From contig NZ_CP147520.1 of NCBI RefSeq assembly GCF_037201975.1, positions 3,968,001-4,032,000 of the forward strand: a stretch of DNA of 64,000 bases. Reading direction: 5' to 3'. The translations under genes were made by a program, and so were the position numbers. The DNA comes from Streptomyces sp. TG1A-60 (GTDB lineage Bacteria; Actinomycetota; Actinomycetes; Streptomycetales; Streptomycetaceae). The notes under the pieces are model-generated. The model was given only the letters and a program-made list of their open reading frames with translations, had not been told where the DNA came from and did no database searches. Numbering within the stretch: position 1 is the stretch's first letter; every line of letters starts with the position of its first letter. Shown in pieces: positions 46,358 through 54,469 of this stretch.

Positions 46358-48019
46358 ATGAGCCAGGACGCCGCAGAGGGCCGGTACGCGGGGCGGTCGC
46401 TGGCCGGTGGCCGCTATCAGCTGCGTGACCTGCTCGGCGAGGGCGGCATGGCCTCCGTCCACCTCGCGTACGACTCGGTGCTCGACCGACAGGTCGCGAT
46501 CAAGACACTCCATACGGAGCTGGGACGCGAACAGGCCTTCCGTGAACGCTTCCGCCGCGAGGCCCAGGCCGTGGCGAAGCTCACGCACACGAACATCGTC
46601 TCGGTCTTCGACACCGGCGAGGACGACCTCGACGGCATGACGACGCCGTACATCGTCATGGAGTACATCGAGGGCAAGCCGCTCGGCTCGGTGCTCGACG
46701 CGGACGTCGCCCAGCTCGGCGCGATGCCCGCCGACAAGGCGCTGAAGATCACAGCGGACGTGCTGGCGGCCCTGGAGATCAGCCATGAGATGGGCCTGGT
46801 GCACCGGGACATCAAGCCGGGCAACGTGATGATGACCAAGCGCAACGTCGTGAAGGTCATGGACTTCGGCATCGCCCGCGCCATGCAGTCCGGCGTCACC
46901 TCGATGACGCAGACCGGCATGGTCGTCGGCACTCCGCAGTACCTCTCGCCCGAGCAGGCCCTCGGCCGTGGCGTGGACGCGCGCTCCGATCTGTACTCGG
47001 TCGGCATCATGCTGTTCCAACTGACCACGGGACGGCTGCCGTTCGAGGCGGACTCGCCGCTGGCCGTGGCGTATGCGCACGTCCAGGAGGAGCCGGTCGC
47101 CCCCTCCTCGATCAATCGTTCCCTGCCGCCGGCCGTGGACGCCGTCATCGCCCGCGCGCTGAAGAAGAACCCGAACGAGCGGTTCCCCAGCGCCGAGACG
47201 ATGCGCGACGAGTGCCTGCGGGTCGCGGCGTCCCTCCAGCCCGCCGCGCCGAGCATCGTGCCGGGCGCGCAGACGTCCAGCGGTGCCGGCGTCTCCTCCG
47301 CGGTCTTCCCGCCGATCGACCACACGGGCGTACCGCAGTCGGGCAGCGTCCAGACGCCGTACCAGCCGCCGGCGCAGACGGGAGGCGGATACGGCCCGCC
47401 GACGCCCGCGCCCGGCCCGACACCCGCCCCGTCCTACGGCTACCCGCAGCAGGGCGGCTACCGGCCCCCGCCGCAGACGGCCGCGTACTCGCCCCGGCCG
47501 GGGCCCTCCACTCCGCCGCCGTACACCATGTCGCCCCAGCAGTCGTCGCTCTCGGCGGGGCATTCCGGGGGCGGCAAGAGCAACAAGGGCGTCATCGTCG
47601 GCTCGGTCGTCGTCGCGGTCGTCGCGATCGGCGGGCTGATCACGGCGCTCGCCCTGGGCAACGGCAGCGATGCCGAGGCCGGCGACGGCAACGCGACCGC
47701 GTCGGCGTCGCCGACCGTGGTCGAGGGACACAAGGGCCCGGACACGTCGAAGGTCCTGGAGTCCACCGAGTGCACGGAACCCACGGAGTCGTACAACGAC
47801 CCCGACAAGATCATGCTGCCGGACTTCACCTTCAAGAACATCGACTCGGTGAAGAAGTGCCTCCAGGCGGCGGGCTGGGAGTACGACACCCGGGACGTCG
47901 ACGAGAACACGTACGGCCAGGACACGGTCATGGAGCAGTACCCCACGGGCGACGAGGACGTCGACCCCAAGGACATGCCCACGATCATCCTCAAGGTGTC
48001 GACGGGCAACCCGGCCTGA
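46358..48019 (+). CDS. Ser/Thr protein kinase with one PASTA domain
   Basis: The 553-residue kinase has its catalytic domain at about 17-280 (LGEGGMASVHLAYD, VAIKTLH, HRDIKPGNVMM, DFGIARA, GTPQYLSPEQ), a Pro/Gln/Tyr/Gly-rich linker (about 290-400), a membrane helix (GVIVGSVVVAVVAIGGLITA, about 410-432) and one extracytoplasmic PASTA domain (about 485-553; MLPDFTFKNIDSVKKCLQAA, PTIILKVSTG). PASTA domains bind peptidoglycan precursors, so this is probably a cell-wall sensor kinase. Two Cys in or near the PASTA domain (ESTECTE, VKKCLQ) could form a disulfide. Confidence 0.93.
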   Translation: MSQDAAEGRYAGRSLAGGRYQLRDLLGEGGMASVHLAYDSVLDRQVAIKTLHTELGREQAFRERFRREAQAVAKLTHTNIVSVFDTGEDDLDGMTTPYIVMEYIEGKPLGSVLDADVAQLGAMPADKALKITADVLAALEISHEMGLVHRDIKPGNVMMTKRNVVKVMDFGIARAMQSGVTSMTQTGMVVGTPQYLSPEQALGRGVDARSDLYSVGIMLFQLTTGRLPFEADSPLAVAYAHVQEEPVAPSSINRSLPPAVDAVIARALKKNPNERFPSAETMRDECLRVAASLQPAAPSIVPGAQTSSGAGVSSAVFPPIDHTGVPQSGSVQTPYQPPAQTGGGYGPPTPAPGPTPAPSYGYPQQGGYRPPPQTAAYSPRPGPSTPPPYTMSPQQSSLSAGHSGGGKSNKGVIVGSVVVAVVAIGGLITALALGNGSDAEAGDGNATASASPTVVEGHKGPDTSKVLESTECTEPTESYNDPDKIMLPDFTFKNIDSVKKCLQAAGWEYDTRDVDENTYGQDTVMEQYPTGDEDVDPKDMPTIILKVSTGNPA

Positions 48020-48108
48020 GCCCTGCGGGGCGGCGCTCCGTCGCCGCCCTTGTCGCCGGCGAGTCACGCCTGCAGGTCGTCCGTCATCCCGGCAGATCAT
48101 GAGTAAGA

Positions 48109-48137
48109 ACGGCCCGGCACTTCGAGTGCCGGGCCGT
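48109..48137. terminator. Terminator between the PASTA kinase and the proteasome activator
   Basis: ACGGCCCGGCACT / AGTGCCGGGCCGT is a 13-bp perfect stem with a 3-base TCG loop, followed on the plus strand by TTTG. It serves both convergent genes. Confidence 0.85.
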
Positions 48138-48187
48138 TTGCGTGCGTACGGTTTCGCGTGCGTACGGTGGAGGCGGTCGGCCGGAGG

Positions 48188-48730
48188 CTAGAGGTACGGC
48201 CCGCCCGAGCGGGGGACCGTGCGCGGGTCGTCGTCGCCGTCCTGGCCGCCGACGCCGGGCGGCAGGGCGCGGCGCATCTGCTCCAGCTGGGCCCGGGCGG
48301 CCATCTGCTGGGCGAACAGCGTGGTCTGGATCCCGTGGAAGAGGCCTTCGAGCCAGCCGACCAACTGGGCCTGCGCGATCCGCAACTCCGCGTCGCTCGG
48401 GATCGCCTCGTCCGTGAAGGGCAGGGAGAGCCGCTCCAACTCCTCGACCAGCTCCGGAGCCAGACCGTCCTCCAGTTCCTTGACGGAGCTGGCGTGGATC
48501 TCCTTCAGCCGGGCCCTGCTGGCCTCGTCGAGAGGGGCGACCCGCACCTCTTCGAGCAGCTGCTTGATCATGCTGCCGATGCGCATCACCTTGGCCGGCT
48601 GTTCCACCATCTCCGTCACCGGGACCTCGCGGGAGTCCTCGTCTCCTCCGCCGCCCACTGCCATGCCGTCCTGACCCACGACCAGGATCTGGGGCTGTTC
48701 CGGCGACCGTTCGTTCCTCGGCATCTCCAT
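48188..48730 (-). CDS. bpa: Bacterial proteasome activator (Bpa/PafE family)
   Basis: The 180-residue protein is mostly helical: VMRIGSMIKQLLEEVRVAPL, ARLKEIHASSVKELEDGLAP, LRIAQAQLVGWLEGLFHGIQ, QMAARAQLEQMRRALPPG. In mycobacteria Bpa forms a 12-mer ring that opens the 20S proteasome through its C-terminal Gly-Gln-Tyr-Leu motif; here the tail reads GGPYL, keeping Tyr-Leu at the end. It should allow ATP-independent degradation of unfolded proteins. The start is ATG 48730 or 48724. Confidence 0.88.
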   Translation of the reverse strand: MEMPRNERSPEQPQILVVGQDGMAVGGGGDEDSREVPVTEMVEQPAKVMRIGSMIKQLLEEVRVAPLDEASRARLKEIHASSVKELEDGLAPELVEELERLSLPFTDEAIPSDAELRIAQAQLVGWLEGLFHGIQTTLFAQQMAARAQLEQMRRALPPGVGGQDGDDDPRTVPRSGGPYL

Positions 48731-48839
48731 GCCGCCATTCTCTCGCACCCGCACACCTCCCCATCTCGGTGCCCCCGCCACAGCGTGATCCACCGCTTAC
48801 GGACAAGCTGTTCGCGCCCCTGGCGGCCGGGCGGCTGCC

Positions 48840-48857
48840 GGGGGTGGGGTGGGTGGG
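48840..48857 (+). other. G-quadruplex motif in a G-rich non-coding tract
   Basis: GGGGGTGGGGTGGGTGGG has four G-runs separated by single T, an ideal intramolecular quadruplex. It lies 110 bases upstream of the bpa start, within 48731-49211, a 480-base stretch that is strongly G-rich on the plus strand and contains no supported gene. Confidence 0.6.
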
Positions 48858-49211
48858 ATGGTCGGTGGGCCAGGGGGCGGCTGCGGAGGTCGGCACGGGG
48901 CTGCGGAGGGCTCGGGACCAGCCGGGCCCCCGGGGTGGGATTCTGCCGGCTCCGGGCGGGCATCGGCGGGCTTGGTCGTGTCATCGGCGACCGGCTGCGG
49001 TGGCTGCCCGAACGTTCACGGCGGACCCGGGGGCGGGCGCGGCGGATGAGCCCCGGCCGGGTTGCGGCGGGCCGGCGACTCGGGGCGGGGCGTGAGCGGT
49101 CGGTGGTGGGCCGTGGGCTTGTGGCCGGGCGCCGGGCTCCGGGCGCCGGGCGGGCTTTCGGTGGGCGGGTTCCGAGATGCCGGGGCGGCGGTGGCGTGTG
49201 AGGCTGAGCGC

Positions 49212-49634
49212 GTGACTCCTTGGATTCGCTCGGTGCGGGTGACGGGACTGGTTCTCGTCGCCGGGCTTTTTGTGGTCCTGGGGGTGGGGGCCGTACCGAC
49301 GCACGCCGCCGAGCCCGACCCCGCCACCTCCTGGGCCGGCAGTCGGGCGGGCGAGGGGCGGGAGCGGCCGGGGCGCCAGGACGCCGGTCCCGTGGAACCG
49401 GAGGACGACGCGAACGCGCCCCCGGAAGAGCCCGCCCCGGAGCCGGACGGCCCGGACGCCGACGTCGCCCCCTTGCCGTCGCAGAACGCCGCCCCGCCCG
49501 TACCGGCCGCCCCGCCCGGAACCGGCACCGCCGAGGAGCCCGTCCTGCAGGTTCTCCCCCTCGGCACCGGACTCATGCTGATGGGCCTTGGCCTCGGGCT
49601 GGCCTTCGTGGGGCTGCGGATACGGCGGGACTGA
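49212..49634 (+). CDS. Small secreted or type I membrane protein with Pro/Glu-rich middle
   Basis: The 140-residue product has a signal peptide (about 1-33; RVTGLVLVAGLFVVLGVGAV then THAA), an acidic Pro-rich middle (about 34-108) and a C-terminal helix (LPLGTGLMLMGLGLGLAFVG) closed by RIRRD. The LPLGTG-helix-basic arrangement looks like a cell-wall sorting signal but is not a true LPxTG. GTG 49212 is the most likely start. Function unknown. Confidence 0.65.
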   Translation: MTPWIRSVRVTGLVLVAGLFVVLGVGAVPTHAAEPDPATSWAGSRAGEGRERPGRQDAGPVEPEDDANAPPEEPAPEPDGPDADVAPLPSQNAAPPVPAAPPGTGTAEEPVLQVLPLGTGLMLMGLGLGLAFVGLRIRRD

Positions 49635-49870
49635 GCAGGGCCGAGCCCGTGCCGTGGCAGGCGACGTCTGCGCGACGGGGCCGAACGCCGTCGGCCGCGC
49701 CACCAGGCGTGCACGAGGTGGCGCAGCCGCTGTGCACCCAGGCCGCCGCCTCCGCCGGAAACACGGCCCCGTGGGTGTCGACCAGGTTGCCTCCCCTGCG
49801 GCACCCCCACACTGCTGCTCCGGCCTTCCGGCGGCGCTCCCGCGGCCTTCCCGCGGGAAGGCCGGGCAGC

Positions 49871-50851
49871 CTACGGCGCGACCAGGAGCACCTTGCCGAC
49901 GTGGCTGCTCTCCTCCAGGACCCGATGGGCCGTGGCCGCGTCGTTCATGGGGATCTCGCGGTCGACGACCGGGCGTACGTGGCCGTCGACGATGAGCGGC
50001 CACACGTGTTCACGCACGGCGGCCACGATGGCGGTCTTCTCCTCCAGGGGCCGGGCGCGCAACGAGGTCGCGCTGATGGCGGCGCGCTTGGCGAGGAGGG
50101 CGCCGATGTTCAGCTCGCCCTTGATGCCGCCCTGCATACCGATGATCGCGAGGCGGCCGTTGACGGCGAGGACACGGACGTTGCGGTCGAGATACTTGGC
50201 GCCCATGTTGTCGAGGATGACGTCCGCGCCCTTGCGGTCCGTGGCCTTCCGGACCTCCTCGACGAAGTCCTGTTCGCGGTAGTTGATCAGGATGTCCGCG
50301 CCCAGGGCGGCGCACTGTTCGAGCTTCTCCTTGGTACCCGCGGTGACGGCGACCTTCGCGCCGACGGCCTTGGCGAGCTGGATGGCCATCGTGCCGATGC
50401 CGCTGGAGCCGCCGTGCACGAGGAGGGTCTCGCCGGGGCGCAGGTGGGCGATCATGAAGACGTTCGACCAGACGGTGCAGGTCACCTCGGGCAGCGCGGC
50501 GGCCCGGTTGAGATCGAGGCCCGTCGGCACGGGCAGCAGTTGGCCGGCCGGGGCGACGGCCTTCTCGGCGTAGCCACCGCCCGAGAGCAGCGCGCACACC
50601 TCGTCGCCGACGCTCCACCCGGCCACGCCGGGCCCGATCTCCGCGATGCGCCCGGAGCACTCCAGGCCGGGGGAGGGGGAGGCGCCGGGCGGTGGGTCGT
50701 AGAACCCCTGCCGCTGGAGCAGGTCGGCGCGGTTCACAGCGCTCGCCGCCACCTCGACGAGCACTTCGCCCTCGCCGGGCACCGGATCGGGGACCTCGTC
50801 CCAGACCAGCGCCTCGGGTCCACCGGGTTCGGGAATCGTGATCGCATACAT
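49871..50851 (-). CDS. NAD(P)H quinone oxidoreductase (medium-chain dehydrogenase family, PIG3-like)
   Basis: The 326-residue protein has the GroES-like start (VLVEVAASAVNRADLLQRQG, PGLECSGRI) and a Rossmann domain with HGGSSGIGTMAIQLAKAVGA in place of the usual GAAGGVG. It has no zinc-site cysteines, so it belongs to the zinc-independent quinone reductases of the PIG3 type rather than alcohol dehydrogenases. GTSSG-like tail IPMNDAATAHRVLEESSHVG is standard. ATG 50851 is fixed by the conserved MYAIT start; its ribosome site is weak. Confidence 0.9.
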   Translation of the reverse strand: MYAITIPEPGGPEALVWDEVPDPVPGEGEVLVEVAASAVNRADLLQRQGFYDPPPGASPSPGLECSGRIAEIGPGVAGWSVGDEVCALLSGGGYAEKAVAPAGQLLPVPTGLDLNRAAALPEVTCTVWSNVFMIAHLRPGETLLVHGGSSGIGTMAIQLAKAVGAKVAVTAGTKEKLEQCAALGADILINYREQDFVEEVRKATDRKGADVILDNMGAKYLDRNVRVLAVNGRLAIIGMQGGIKGELNIGALLAKRAAISATSLRARPLEEKTAIVAAVREHVWPLIVDGHVRPVVDREIPMNDAATAHRVLEESSHVGKVLLVAP

Positions 50852-51282
50852 GAGGGGGACGCTACCCCCGCCCTCCACGCTCAGACCCCAGCCCCGCCCC
50901 AGCACTTCCGCCCAGCCCCAGCCCCGGCCGACCTGCGCCCTCGGCCCTCGTAGGCCCGTGTCGCCGACTCCCACCAGCCGCGCCCCCGGCTCCTGTGACC
51001 CGCGCCCCGGCACCCACCGGCCTGCGTCCCCGGTCCGATCCTCCTGCCCTCTTGGCCTGATCACGCCCTTGGTCCCGACTAATTGAGGTGCGATCAGTCA
51101 TCATCGGCGAGACCGTGGAGACCCTACGGCCGCTCGGGTACTCGCGGACGCTCTTCGCCCCGACGCGGAAGCAGGCGAGGCAGTCGTGATTGCCCGCGCG
51201 GCCACCGATGAGTTTCGGCGGTCCCGGTGGTCTCCCCTCACGTAGCCCCGGACACGGGCCCCGTACGTGGAAGGACCTCAAC
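50852..51282. other. Gap upstream of the DrrAB-type exporter
   Basis: These 431 bases contain a Pro-codon-like CCCCAGC-rich patch (50880-50940) and one small frame at 51088-51189 (33 codons, GAGG before GTG, starting VRSVIIGETVETLRPLGYSR) that could be a leader peptide or nothing. No regulator gene is present. Confidence 0.3.
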
Positions 51283-52314
51283 ATGAGCGCACAGACGTCC
51301 GGCCTCGCGATCGAGACCGCGGGTCTGGTGAAGACGTTCGGCGAGACCCGGGCCGTCGACGGAGTCGACCTGGCCGTGCCGGCCGGCACGGTCTACGGCG
51401 TCCTCGGCCCGAACGGCGCCGGCAAGACCACCACGGTGAAGATGCTCGCCACCCTGCTGCGACCCGACGGCGGCGAGGCGCACGTCTTCGGTCACGACGT
51501 CGTCCGGGAGGCCGACGAGGTGCGCGGCCGGGTGAGCCTGACCGGGCAGTACGCCTCCGTGGACGAGGACCTCACGGGCGCCGAGAACCTGGTGCTGCTC
51601 GCCCGGCTCCTCGGCCACGGCAAGCGCTCGGCGCGGCTCCGCGCCGAGCAACTGCTGGAGGCCTTCGGGCTGAGCGAGGCGGCCGGCAAACAGGTCAAGC
51701 ACTACTCGGGCGGCATGCGGCGCCGTATCGACATCGCCGCGTCCATCCTGAACACGCCCGACCTGCTCTTCCTGGACGAGCCGACGACCGGCCTCGACCC
51801 GCGCAGCCGCAACCAGGTGTGGGACATCGTGCGTGCGGTGGTCGCCCAGGGCACGACGGTGCTGCTGACCACGCAGTATCTGGACGAGGCCGACCAGCTG
51901 GCGTCCCGGATCGCCGTCATCGACCAGGGCAAGGTGATCGCGGAAGGCACGAAGGGGGAGCTGAAAGCGTCCGTCGGCGCCGGTTCCGTCCATCTGCGGC
52001 TGCGCGACGCGGCCCAGCGGCCGCAGGCCGAGGAGGTACTGCGGCTCGCTCTCGACGCCGATGTGCAGCGCGAACCGGACCCGGTGGCGCTGACTGCCCG
52101 CGTCGGCACGGGGTCCGCCACCGGGCAGGGCGCGGCCGAGGCAGCCGCCCGCGCACTCGCCGAGCTGGCCCGCACGGGCATCACCGTCGACAACTTCTCG
52201 CTGGGACAGCCCAGCCTGGACGAGGTGTTCCTCGCCCTCACCGGACACGACACCAAGGCATCGGCCGCGCCGGTCGACGACACCCACGAGACGAAGGACG
52301 AGGCGGCGGCATGA
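51283..52314 (+). CDS. DrrA-type ABC transporter ATPase
   Basis: The 343-residue ATPase has Walker [16 protein letters not shown]-loop [11 protein letters not shown], signature YSGGMRRR, Walker [17 protein letters not shown] and the H-loop replaced by Gln ([11 protein letters not shown]). The C-terminal part (about 240-330; [20 protein letters not shown]) is typical of the daunorubicin-resistance (DrrA) family that powers drug or lipid export. ATG 51283 follows GGAAGGA. It is coupled to the permease gene by a 4-base overlap. Confidence 0.93.
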   Translation: MSAQTSGLAIETAGLVKTFGETRAVDGVDLAVPAGTVYGVLGPNGAGKTTTVKMLATLLRPDGGEAHVFGHDVVREADEVRGRVSLTGQYASVDEDLTGAENLVLLARLLGHGKRSARLRAEQLLEAFGLSEAAGKQVKHYSGGMRRRIDIAASILNTPDLLFLDEPTTGLDPRSRNQVWDIVRAVVAQGTTVLLTTQYLDEADQLASRIAVIDQGKVIAEGTKGELKASVGAGSVHLRLRDAAQRPQAEEVLRLALDADVQREPDPVALTARVGTGSATGQGAAEAAARALAELARTGITVDNFSLGQPSLDEVFLALTGHDTKASAAPVDDTHETKDEAAA

Positions 52315-53159
52315 GCACCGCGACCACCACCGAGAGCAGGGAACTCGCCCCCGTCAGCGCCGAGTCGCTCGCCGCGCTGCTCGTCACCAAGGAGCGACCG
52401 CCGAGGCCCAGCGCCCTGTCGGCGTCGCTGACCTTCGGCTGGCGGGCCATGCTCAAGATCAAGCATGTGCCGGAACAGCTCTTCGACGTCACCGCCTTCC
52501 CGATCATGATGGTGCTGATGTACACGTACCTCTTCGGCGGTGCCCTGGCCGGCTCCCCGGAGGAGTACATCCAGTTCCTGCTGCCGGGCATCCTGGTGAT
52601 GTCGGTCGTGATGATCACGATGTACACGGGCATCTCGGTCAACACGGATATCGAGAAGGGCGTCTTCGACCGGTTCCGCTCCCTGCCGATCTGGCGGCCA
52701 TCGGTGATGGTCGGCTATCTGCTGGGCGATGCCCTGCGCTACGCCATCGCGTCCGTGGTGATGCTCACCGTCGGCATGATCCTCGGCTACCGCCCGGACG
52801 GCGGGGTGCCGGGCGTGGCCGCCGGAGTCGCGCTGCTCATCGTCTTCTCGTTCGCGTTCTCGTGGATCTGGACGATGTTCGGCCTCATGCTGCGCACCGA
52901 GAAGTCCGTGATGGGCGTCAGCATGATGGTGATCTTCCCGCTGACCTTCCTGTCCAACGTCTTCGTCGACCCGGGCACCATGCCGGGCTGGCTCCAGGCG
53001 TTCGTCAACAACAGCCCTGTCACCCACCTCGCCTCGGCGGTCCGCGAGCTGATGGCGGGCGAGTGGCCCACCGCGGAGATCGCCTGGACGCTGGGCTGGT
53101 CCGCCCTGTTCGTGCTGGTCTTCGGACCGATCACGATGCGCCTGTACAACCGCAAGTAA
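52311..53159 (+). CDS. DrrB-type ABC-2 permease
   Basis: The 282-residue permease has six membrane segments and the ABC-2 signature region ([20 protein letters not shown]; later [20 protein letters not shown]). It partners with the preceding ATPase as an exporter of unknown substrate; DrrAB pairs export antibiotics or lipids. The start ATG overlaps the ATPase stop (ATGA). Confidence 0.92.
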   Translation: MSTATTTESRELAPVSAESLAALLVTKERPPRPSALSASLTFGWRAMLKIKHVPEQLFDVTAFPIMMVLMYTYLFGGALAGSPEEYIQFLLPGILVMSVVMITMYTGISVNTDIEKGVFDRFRSLPIWRPSVMVGYLLGDALRYAIASVVMLTVGMILGYRPDGGVPGVAAGVALLIVFSFAFSWIWTMFGLMLRTEKSVMGVSMMVIFPLTFLSNVFVDPGTMPGWLQAFVNNSPVTHLASAVRELMAGEWPTAEIAWTLGWSALFVLVFGPITMRLYNRK

Positions 53160-53191
53160 GGCCCGTCCGAACCAGGCGCACCCCATACCGT

Positions 53192-53228
53192 GAGGGCGCC
53201 CCAGGGAGTGCATCCCCGGGGCGCCCTC
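53192..53228 (+). terminator. Terminator of the DrrAB operon
   Basis: GAGGGCGCCCC / GGGGCGCCCTC is an 11-bp stem followed by TTGTTT, one of the few hairpins here with a T-rich tail. Confidence 0.85.
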
Positions 53229-53302
53229 TTGTTTCGAGGCGGTCGCCGTCGGCGGCACCGCGTCGGACCGTCCCGCTCCCCGCTCCCGCTTCCGCTGGTC
53301 CG

Positions 53303-54394
53303 CTACGGCAGGTGCTTCGTGTGGGGGGTGACCTTGGTGCTCGGGGTCGCGCGCACGATGGTGATGAGGCGGTCCGTCAACTGGAGTTCCCCGACGGCCG
53401 GGTCGTCGTAGCCGAGCACACGATGGCCGCGCAGGACGCTGACCACCAGGTCCGCCGTCTCCCGGGCGCTGCGCCCCACCTCGGCCTTTATGACCGGCCG
53501 CTCGATGATGTCGAGCCCGCTGCCCTGCTGGATGAGGTCCTCCATGACCATGCCGGCGGTGGGGCTGAGCACGGAGAGTCCGAGGAGCCGCCCGGCCGCG
53601 CTGGCGCTGGTGATGACGACATCGGCTCCGGACTGCTTCAGCAGCGGAGCGTTCTCCTCCTCCCGGACGGCGGCCACGATCTTCGCCCCTCGGTTGAGCT
53701 GACGGGCGGTCAGCGCGACCAGTACGGCGGTGTCGTCCCGCGCGGTCGAGATGATGATCTGCCGCGCCTTCTGCGTCTCGGCCCGCAACAGCACATCGCT
53801 GCGGGTCGCGTCCCCGACGACTCCCGTATACCCCTCGGCCGTCGCCGCCTCGATGACCTTGGAGCTGGGGTCCACGACGACGACCTGCTCCTTCTTCAGC
53901 CCCGACGCACAGACGGTCTGGATCGCCGACCGTCCCTTGGTGCCCCAGCCGACGACAACGGTGTGCTCCCTCAAGGTCGCCCTCCAGCGGTTCAGTCGCC
54001 ATTCCTCGCGCGTACGCTCCGTGAGGACCTCCAGTGTGGTCCCGACCAGGATGATCAGGAACAGCACGCGCAGTGGCGTGATCACGAAGATGTTGGTGAG
54101 CCGGGCCGCGTCGCTGACCGGAGCGACGTCTCCGTACCCGGTGGTGGAGAGGGTGACGGTGGCGTAGTAGAACGCGTCGAGCAGGTCTACGGTGCCGTCG
54201 GAACTGTCGGTGTAGCCGTCACGGTCGGCATAGACGATGAACGCGGTCGCGATCAGCACGAACAGCGCCATCGCCAGCCGCCTGCCGACCTGCCGGATCG
54301 GGCGCTCGACCTCTCTTCTCGGCAGCCTCACCTGGTGGGTCACGAGACGCTCGTCCGCGTGGCGGGCGATCACGTCATGGCCCGGCAGTTTCAC
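53303..54394 (-). CDS. Two-helix potassium channel with RCK (TrkA) domains
   Basis: The 363-residue protein has a basic N-terminus, helix one (MALFVLIATAFIVYADRD, about 42-57), pore helix with the selectivity filter TTGYGD at 84-89, helix two (IFVITPLRVLFLIILVGTTL), and a cytoplasmic TrkA-N/RCK domain (VVVGWGTKGRSAIQTV, VVGDATRSDVLLRAE) plus a TrkA-C part (about 280-350). It should be a ligand-gated K+ channel of the MthK kind. The start GTG lies inside a parS site (CAC-GTG), with GGGGAG eight bases before it. Confidence 0.9.
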   Translation of the reverse strand: MKLPGHDVIARHADERLVTHQVRLPRREVERPIRQVGRRLAMALFVLIATAFIVYADRDGYTDSSDGTVDLLDAFYYATVTLSTTGYGDVAPVSDAARLTNIFVITPLRVLFLIILVGTTLEVLTERTREEWRLNRWRATLREHTVVVGWGTKGRSAIQTVCASGLKKEQVVVVDPSSKVIEAATAEGYTGVVGDATRSDVLLRAETQKARQIIISTARDDTAVLVALTARQLNRGAKIVAAVREEENAPLLKQSGADVVITSASAAGRLLGLSVLSPTAGMVMEDLIQQGSGLDIIERPVIKAEVGRSARETADLVVSVLRGHRVLGYDDPAVGELQLTDRLITIVRATPSTKVTPHTKHLP

Positions 54395-54402
54395 GTGAAA
54401 CA
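54387..54402. promoter_or_regulatory. parS site overlapping the potassium-channel start codon
   Basis: AGTTTCACGTGAAACA contains the perfect 14-bp parS core; only one flanking base departs from the 16-bp palindrome. The GTG start codon of the channel gene (54392-54394 on the minus strand) is part of the site, so ParB bound here would cover the ribosome-binding region's DNA and possibly the promoter. Confidence 0.9.
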
Positions 54403-54455
54403 CTCCCCGTTTCGCCGTATGTCCCCTGGCTGTACTTCGTCCCCACCCGCCCTGT

Positions 54456-54469
54456 GTTTCACGTGAACA
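54456..54469. promoter_or_regulatory. Degenerate parS-like site overlapping the moeA stop codon
   Basis: GTTTCACGTGAACA matches 12 of 14 parS core positions; the mismatches are at the last two bases. Its ACGTGA includes the TGA stop codon of moeA on the minus strand. It is 68 bases from the perfect site, so the two could bind ParB cooperatively. Confidence 0.55.

Noticed and set aside
51088..51189. 33-codon frame before the DrrAB genes
   Set aside because: Too short and without recognised similarity; noted only as a possible leader within the gap entry.
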